A stretch of DNA of 10,525 bases from Pseudomonadota bacterium (GTDB lineage Bacteria; Pseudomonadota; Gammaproteobacteria; Steroidobacterales; Steroidobacteraceae): assembly GCA_021781775.1 (NCBI GenBank), contig JAJXWE010000023.1, forward strand, positions 1 to 10,525. Reading direction: 5' to 3'. Position 1 is the first letter of the stretch. The number at the start of each line of letters is the position of its first letter. Shown one piece after another: positions 5,744-10,525 of this stretch. Under the pieces are notes generated by a model. That model was given only the letters and a program-made list of their open reading frames with translations, was not told the DNA's origin and did not search any database. The position numbers were made by a program, and so were the translations under genes.

Positions 5744-8700
5744 TCAGGCGCCGAATGACCCGGCGCGCTCGGGGCGCCACCATGCGGCATAGAGTACCGG
5801 CGCGAGCCATAAAGTCATCGCGGTGCCGATGACCAGCCCGCCCATGACGGCGATCGCCAGCGGCTGCAGCAAGCCGGTGCCACGGCCGATGCCGAGCGCG
5901 AGCGGCAGAAATCCAAGCACGTCCGCAAGCATGGTCATGACAATCGGGCGCAGCCGCTGCTGCGCTGCGCGCGCCACGCTCGCGGGCCTCGGCCGCCCGC
6001 CCGCGAGCTGCTGCGCCCGGGAGAAGATGAGAACGGCGTTGTTCACCGCGATGGCGAACACCAGCAGCATGCCGAGAAACCCGGTGCTGTCGAGATCGAC
6101 GCGGGCGGCGAGCAGCGCGAGCAGCGTGCCCGATGCGGCGAGCGCGATGGACACGATGGCGACCAGCGCCGCCTTCTGACTGCCGAACTGATAGCCGAGC
6201 AGCACCTGCAGGATCAGCAACGCTGCGCCGAGAACGATGAGCATCTGCCTGAAACTTTTCTGCTGCTCGCGGTAGTAGCCGCCGATGGCGCTCGTGACCC
6301 CCGCCGGCACGCCCGCCTGGACGATCAGACGCTCCGCGCGCTGCGCGGCCACCGAAAGCCCCTCGCCCGCCACCGGACTGAGCTTGATCGTGGCATAGGG
6401 GACGAGGTTCTGATGGGTGATGTAGGGGACGATGCCCTGCAGGCGAACGTGCGCCACCTGCGCGAGCGGCGCCAAACGGCCGTCCGGCAGGCGCACATGT
6501 GTCTGCGCATAATTCATCGGCGTCCGGTTCGCTGCGCCGCTCTCCTCCACCCGGATCGGCACGATTTGTTCGCCCTGCAGAAGAAAGCCGGCTCGCCGGC
6601 CCCAATGGCGCGTCAGCAGCTGATCCGCCAGGTGCGCGGGACTGAGTCCCTGCAGCGCGGCCAGAGCGTTCGGCGTGACGTGCAACTCCGGTCCGGCGGA
6701 CGGGGCCTTGAAGACCACCGAGTGAAAGTCATGGCTCGCGAGCAAAGCACCGAGCAGGCGCTCGCCGGCGGCATGCAGTACGACCGAGCTGTCGCCGAAC
6801 AACTCGATGACCAGTGGTGCATGCGAGCCTGACAGGTTGCCCAGGCGGTTGATCATCACCTGCATGGTCTCAAGCGTAGTCAGGTCGGGGACCTGCGCGC
6901 GGAAGCGATGGCGCAGCTGGCGCATCACCTGGCGGACACCCGCGCTGCGCTGCGACTTCAGCAGGATGGTGATGCCGCCTTTGTTGGGCGTGGCGTACGA
7001 GTTACCGAACCCGCGCCCGACCACCAGGGAGGCGCGCGCGACATTCGGGTTACGCAGCGCGACGCGCATCAGATCCCGCCCGACCCGAAGCGTCTCACGC
7101 ACTCCCGTGCCCGGCGGCGTGCGATACGGCACGACGAAGATCCCCTCATCCCAGTGCGGCAGAAATGCCGTCGGCAAGCGCCAGATCCCGATCGCCGCGA
7201 CGGCCAACAGCACGAGGATGACCGGTGCTGCGAACCACGGCCGACGCATGCCGCGCAGCAGGATGCGGCCGAAGGCGTGGCGCACCCAGCGCTCGCCGGG
7301 AAGCCTGTGGACGCGCCGCGGCCGTTGTGCGACCCAAATCGCAAACACCGGCGTGATCACGAGGGCGATCAGCTGTGAGGTCACGAGCGCAAGTACGACC
7401 GCTGCGGCCATGCCGCGGAACAGCAGGCCGATGGTTCCTGAGAGAAAGATGAGCGGGACGAAGATGACGCACGAGGTCAGCGTCGCGAGCGTCATCATCG
7501 GCAGGACATCGGCAATTCTCTGTAGCGCGACGCCCCGGCGCCGCGCGGCGTCGCCTTCGAGTCCATGCACGCCCCGCTCCACGATGACGATCGCATGATC
7601 GACCAATGCACCGATGGCGGCGGTGATGCCGCCGAGGGTCATGATGTTGATGCCCATGCCGAGGCCATCGAGCACGATCAGGGTGGCGGCGACCGACAGC
7701 GGCACCACCACCAGTGTGGCGAGAGCACCGTCGCCGCGCCCGAGAAACAGGTACACGACGAGGAAGGCGATCAGGCTGCCCAGGCCGAGCGCGATCCATA
7801 CGTCGCGCAGACTGGAGCGAATAAGACGGCTGAGGTCATAGATGCGCACCAGGCGCACGTGCGCGGGCAGCTGCCGGGCCAGGGCGCGCAGCTCGGCACG
7901 CAGGCGCGACGCCACCCCCACTTCGTTCGCCCCCCGCTGCGCCGAGACGTCCACGATCAGCGCGTGGCGGTAGCCGGCCACCGCAGCGGTACGAATCAGC
8001 GGCGGCGGACCGGTCTGCACCGACCCGAGCGCCCCGAGCGGCAGCGTCGTGCGCGAGCCGCCGGCGCTCATCCGGCCGACGGGCAACTCGAGCGCGGCCA
8101 GTGCCGCCGGATCGACGGGACGGGGCGTCGTCGCCACGATGAACTGCTGGTGAAATGCGTGCAGCGCTCCGGAGAAGAACGGGCCCTGGTAGGCCCGCAA
8201 CGCCGCCACCACCGCGGCGGCACTCAGGTGGTATTGCGCCAGCCGGCGCGCGTCGAGCTTGATGTGCACTTCCGGCCAGCCCCGCCCCGTGGCGAGCGCA
8301 CGGTACACGCCGCGGACCGAGAGGATGGCCGGGCGCAGCGTGAACGCGAAGACCGGCTGCATCGCCGAGCTGTGCACCGAGTTGGAAACCAGGGCGTATT
8401 CGGCGAGCGGATAGATATTGGGCGTCATCAGGCGCACGGTCATCGTCGCACCGGGCGGCAGCCGGATGTGCGCCAGACGCGCCTGCAACATCAGATAGGC
8501 CGTCTCCGGATTGGTCTTCGGGCTGAAATAGATGTGCAGCTTGCTCAGCCCGTTGCCCGTCTGGGAGCGCACCAGCGTGACGCCGGGCTCGCCCTTGGCG
8601 GCCTGCTCCATCGGCTCGGTGACCGCCAGCAGCATGTAGCGCACCGGCAGATCATTGGTATGGATGAGCACGGCGACTTTGGGAAACTCGACCGGCGGGA

Positions 8701-8815
8701 AGATGCTCTGCGGCAGCTGCTCGAGGGCGATCCAGCCCGCCAGCAGCACAACGGCGGCCAGAAGCGCCACCGTGTAGCGATTGTCCCATTGAAATCGCAG
8801 GTAGCTGCGGATCAT
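5744..8815 (-). CDS. RND-family efflux permease (AcrB/CusA-like, inner-membrane subunit)
   Basis: This encodes a 1023-residue proton-driven inner-membrane pump. It fits the RND layout: a first transmembrane helix at about residues 12-32, L-P-x-x-x-F-P-P-V-E-F-P-K-V, a large periplasmic loop, a transmembrane block around residues 335-550, a second large loop (with N-L-S-G-S-H-A-P-L-V-I-E-L-F-G), and a final block from about 855 to 1010. Aligning to AcrB by motif, Asp407 matches Asp406, but Asp408 is His407 (G-A-L-V-D-H-A-I-V-I-V-E). Lys940 is Asn925 (A-V-N-N-A-V-L-I), while Arg971 and Thr978 are kept as Arg954 and Thr961 (R-L-R-P-I-V-M-T). G-G-I-T-A-A-I-G-A-L-V-D recalls CusA-like metal pumps, whereas V-N-N-A-V-L-I recalls drug-type RND proteins, so the substrate is not assignable. 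The ATG overlaps the adaptor stop (ATGA at 8812-8815). Confidence 0.93.
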   Translation of the reverse strand: MIRSYLRFQWDNRYTVALLAAVVLLAGWIALEQLPQSIFPPVEFPKVAVLIHTNDLPVRYMLLAVTEPMEQAAKGEPGVTLVRSQTGNGLSKLHIYFSPKTNPETAYLMLQARLAHIRLPPGATMTVRLMTPNIYPLAEYALVSNSVHSSAMQPVFAFTLRPAILSVRGVYRALATGRGWPEVHIKLDARRLAQYHLSAAAVVAALRAYQGPFFSGALHAFHQQFIVATTPRPVDPAALAALELPVGRMSAGGSRTTLPLGALGSVQTGPPPLIRTAAVAGYRHALIVDVSAQRGANEVGVASRLRAELRALARQLPAHVRLVRIYDLSRLIRSSLRDVWIALGLGSLIAFLVVYLFLGRGDGALATLVVVPLSVAATLIVLDGLGMGINIMTLGGITAAIGALVDHAIVIVERGVHGLEGDAARRRGVALQRIADVLPMMTLATLTSCVIFVPLIFLSGTIGLLFRGMAAAVVLALVTSQLIALVITPVFAIWVAQRPRRVHRLPGERWVRHAFGRILLRGMRRPWFAAPVILVLLAVAAIGIWRLPTAFLPHWDEGIFVVPYRTPPGTGVRETLRVGRDLMRVALRNPNVARASLVVGRGFGNSYATPNKGGITILLKSQRSAGVRQVMRQLRHRFRAQVPDLTTLETMQVMINRLGNLSGSHAPLVIELFGDSSVVLHAAGERLLGALLASHDFHSVVFKAPSAGPELHVTPNALAALQGLSPAHLADQLLTRHWGRRAGFLLQGEQIVPIRVEESGAANRTPMNYAQTHVRLPDGRLAPLAQVAHVRLQGIVPYITHQNLVPYATIKLSPVAGEGLSVAAQRAERLIVQAGVPAGVTSAIGGYYREQQKSFRQMLIVLGAALLILQVLLGYQFGSQKAALVAIVSIALAASGTLLALLAARVDLDSTGFLGMLLVFAIAVNNAVLIFSRAQQLAGGRPRPASVARAAQQRLRPIVMTMLADVLGFLPLALGIGRGTGLLQPLAIAVMGGLVIGTAMTLWLAPVLYAAWWRPERAGSFGA

Positions 8816-9819
8816 GGCTTCACGAGCAGCGCGGTGCCGTCCGCCAGGCGTCCGGCACCGCGCACGACCAGCGGCTGGCCGTTACGCAGCGGGCCCTCGA
8901 TCCATGCGCGGCTGCCGCGCGAGCCCAGGACCGTGACCGGCTCGCGCTGGGCGCGCCCGTCCCGGACACAGAACACCACTGCACTGGCACCCTGCATCAC
9001 CACCGCGCGCCGCGGCACGGCGAAGGCCGCAACCGCTCGCTGCGCGAAGCGCAGATGGACCCACTCGCCCGGCAACAGCGGTGCGCGCGGCGGCGGCGTC
9101 ACGTACACCGCGACCAGGCCGGACTGCCGCGCGCTGTGGCCGATGCTGTGAATACGGCCGGCGCCCGACCAGCCGGCGATGCGGATCCGGACCGGCTCCC
9201 GCCGGGCCAGATGCACGGCGCTCAGCGGTGAAACCAGCGCGTCGATCCAGGGTGTTCCGCGGCCGTCCAGCGTCACGATCGGCGCGCCGGCGCCGACGAC
9301 CGCACCGGCCGGCACCTGATAATCCACGATGCCCGCGAAGGGCGCGCGAATTGCCTGGTTGGCCAGCTGGCCCTGCAGTGCCTGCGCCTGCGCCTGCGCC
9401 TGCTGTGCCGTCGCGCGACTGCCTTGCAGCACCTGCAGCGAGACCACACCGTCGTGATAGAGCACGCGGTTGCGCTGCACGTTGATCCGCGCAAGGCGCA
9501 GCTGGGTCTGCGCGGCCCGCAGACTCACCTGCAGACCGGGCGGGACGATGCGCGCGAGGAGCGTCCCGGCGCGCACCTCGCCCACCGCTCGGCGCGGCTC
9601 CCACACGCGCCCGCTCAGGGGCGCGCTCAGGGTCGCATGGTTGACACTGCGTACCCTGGCGATGACGTGCACGAGATTGCGCCACTGGGAGCGCTGCACC
9701 GGCGCGATCTGCACCGGCACCCCGGCGAGCGCGGCGCCTGATGCTCGCATCAGCAAAAGCGCCAGAACAAGTCCGCGGGTGGCCTGGAGCCGCGACCCCT
9801 GATTGCGTGTTGCCGTCAT
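8812..9819 (-). CDS. Periplasmic adaptor of RND efflux (HlyD/membrane-fusion family)
   Basis: This encodes a 335-residue periplasmic protein that bridges the RND permease to the outer-membrane channel. The start is the ATG whose complement is at 9817-9819, because it overlaps the upstream gene's stop (ATGA) and places a signal peptide at the N-terminus. That peptide has a basic start (T-A-T-R-N-Q-G-S-R-L), a hydrophobic core G-L-V-L-A-L-L-L-M-R-A-S, and likely cleavage after A-A-L-A near residue 32. Domains follow the usual order: a first lipoyl half (L-S-A-P-L-S-G-R-V-W-E-P, then V-G-E-V-R-A-G-T-L-L-A), an alpha-hairpin rich in Gln and Ala, the second lipoyl half (I-R-A-P-F-A-G-I-V-D), then beta-barrel and membrane-proximal domains ending V-R-G-A-G-R-L-A-D-G-T-A-L-L-V. 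There is no lipobox Cys and no metal-binding Met/His-rich leader, so nothing points to a particular substrate. Confidence 0.93.
   Translation of the reverse strand: MTATRNQGSRLQATRGLVLALLLMRASGAALAGVPVQIAPVQRSQWRNLVHVIARVRSVNHATLSAPLSGRVWEPRRAVGEVRAGTLLARIVPPGLQVSLRAAQTQLRLARINVQRNRVLYHDGVVSLQVLQGSRATAQQAQAQAQALQGQLANQAIRAPFAGIVDYQVPAGAVVGAGAPIVTLDGRGTPWIDALVSPLSAVHLARREPVRIRIAGWSGAGRIHSIGHSARQSGLVAVYVTPPPRAPLLPGEWVHLRFAQRAVAAFAVPRRAVVMQGASAVVFCVRDGRAQREPVTVLGSRGSRAWIEGPLRNGQPLVVRGAGRLADGTALLVKP
9381..9404. repeat. Hexanucleotide repeat (CCTGCG)n in the adaptor gene
   Basis: Three exact CCTGCG units plus a fourth ending in T lie in frame and encode alternating Gln-Ala residues in the predicted coiled-coil hairpin of the adaptor. 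Gain or loss of units would keep the frame and change hairpin length by two residues per unit. Confidence 0.7.
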
Positions 9820-10525
9820 GTCGGTGACCGTTCTCCGGGATAAGCGCCCGCATCGAGCTGCAGCTGGGTATGCGCCATGCGCCACAGCACCAGTGCCGTC
9901 GCCGCCTGCAGGCGCGCCTGCAGCCAGCTGGTTTCCGCCTGTGCCAGATCCAGGGCATTCAGCGTGCCCGCCTCGTAGCCATCGCGGGTCATGTCATAGA
10001 CCGAACGCGCATCGCGCCGTTGCTTGCGCGCCTGGCGATACGCCCGCTGGGCCGCCTGGGCGTTGCCATAATCCCGCGCGATGGTGGTGCGAATCTGCAG
10101 CAGCACGGACCGCCGCGCGGCGCGCAGCGCCGCGACTTGATTCTCGGCATCCGCAATGCGGTCGCGCTGGGCGCCGAAATTGAAAATCGGCATGCGCAGA
10201 CCCAGGAAGACTTCCCAGCCGAGATCACGCGCATTCGGCGTCATCGGCGCATCGACACCGTAGCCGACGTTCGCGGTGACGGTGGGCAGACGCGCAGCGC
10301 GCAGCGTGCCCGCCCGGGCGTGCCCCACATCGATCTGCCGTGCCGCGATGCGCAGCAGCGGCTGCGCGCGGCGGGCGCTCTCGATCCACGACGGCTCCTC
10401 GCTCAGCGGCCGCGAGCGCGGCCGCAGCACCGGCAATGCGAGGGGCGCCGAGGGACGGCGACCGAGCCACATGTTCAGCACGCGCGCCGCCGCGTGGCGC
10501 TGCGCCAGCGACTGCTGCAGACCGC
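9816..10525 (-). CDS. TolC-family outer-membrane factor of RND efflux, C-terminal part (start outside window)
   Basis: This is the C-terminal 235 codons of an outer-membrane efflux channel; the frame stays open to the window edge, so the N-terminus and signal sequence are missing. The family pattern is clear. A-R-A-G-T-L-R-A-A-R-L-P-T-V-T-A-N-V-G-Y-G is the start of the second OEP repeat (helix to strand with the conserved Pro). W-E-V-F-L-G-L-R-M-P-I-F-N-F-G-A-Q-R matches the P-I-F-x-x-G-x-x-R block. A long alpha-helical stretch follows, with G-Y-E-A-G-T-L-N-A-L-D-L-A-Q-A-E matching the Y-x-x-G-x-x-x-x-L-D-L-L-x-A motif. It forms the trimeric channel that docks onto the adaptor. It is first in the visible order and its TGA overlaps the adaptor ATG (9816-9819), so the promoter lies beyond the right edge. 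Whether it is a lipoprotein (OprM/CusC type) cannot be seen. Confidence 0.92.
   Translation of the reverse strand, partial: GLQQSLAQRHAAARVLNMWLGRRPSAPLALPVLRPRSRPLSEEPSWIESARRAQPLLRIAARQIDVGHARAGTLRAARLPTVTANVGYGVDAPMTPNARDLGWEVFLGLRMPIFNFGAQRDRIADAENQVAALRAARRSVLLQIRTTIARDYGNAQAAQRAYRQARKQRRDARSVYDMTRDGYEAGTLNALDLAQAETSWLQARLQAATALVLWRMAHTQLQLDAGAYPGERSPT

Noticed and set aside
5617..5832. Possible 71-codon gene starting in the convergent gap on the plus strand
   Set aside because: It has no ribosome site, no recognisable motif, Arg-rich composition, and runs antisense into the permease end.
5718..6605. 295-codon minus-strand frame overlapping the end of the permease
   Set aside because: It is a frame-shifted reading of the permease C-terminal transmembrane block. 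The permease frame itself carries R-L-R-P-I-V-M-T and V-N-N-A and ends cleanly at 5744.
7565..9151. 528-codon open frame on the plus strand opposite the RND permease and adaptor
   Set aside because: Its composition (runs rich in Arg, His, Gln, Gly) is typical of an antisense shadow, while the minus strand shows clear RND and adaptor motifs.
9820..9885. Longer adaptor frame starting near 9885
   Set aside because: It would overlap the outer-membrane factor by about 70 bases and bury the signal peptide. The ATG at 9819 sits in an ATGA overlap and exposes a normal signal peptide.
5744..10525. Assigning the efflux operon as a heavy-metal (Cus/Czc) exporter
   Set aside because: Helix 4 has a CusA-like flavour, but no Met/His metal ligands, metal-binding leader or metal regulator is visible, and helix 10 looks drug-type. 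Substrate left open.

Overview
The window is very GC-rich (about 69% by eye) and gene-dense. It holds two convergent operons facing each other across a short gap. The content and the gene order (gspGHIJKLMN, then an outer-membrane factor-adaptor-RND permease set on the opposite strand) fit a high-GC Gram-negative proteobacterium. Gammaproteobacteria is most likely, because gspN follows gspM there (as in Xanthomonas-like type II clusters), but the sequence alone does not settle the class.

Positions 1-5480, plus strand: the distal part of a general secretion pathway (type II secretion, T2SS) operon. It begins inside gspG (major pseudopilin, C-terminal part only). Next come the minor pseudopilins gspH, gspI, gspJ and gspK, then the inner-membrane assembly platform genes gspL and gspM, and last gspN. 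Genes H-I-J-K are joined by 4-base ATGA/GTGA stop-start overlaps. L-M-N sit in one reading frame, each pair separated by a stop plus a single codon. The expected upstream genes (gspE, gspF, the start of gspG, and gspC/gspD if present) lie outside the window. GspH, I and J carry the G|F-T-L-(L/I)-E prepilin peptidase signature. GspK carries the Glu5-less G|VALLV version expected for the pilus-tip subunit. Together H-I-J-K would form the tip of the pseudopilus, G its shaft, and L-M the platform that couples it to the GspE ATPase.

Positions 5481-5743: a 263-base convergent gap with GC-rich hairpins but no convincing terminator and no gene.

Positions 5744-10525, minus strand: a tripartite efflux operon transcribed right to left. 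It encodes a TolC-type outer-membrane factor (N-terminus outside the window), a periplasmic adaptor of the HlyD/RND-MFP type with a signal peptide, and a 1023-residue RND permease. All three are coupled by ATGA overlaps. The exported substrate cannot be read from the sequence.

I see no new system here. The items most worth a second look are a perfect 26-base palindrome inside gspL, apparent erosion of the calcium-binding acidic residues in both GspG and GspK, an Asp-to-His change at the proton-relay pair of the RND permease, and a long Pro/Ala/Gly tail on GspI.
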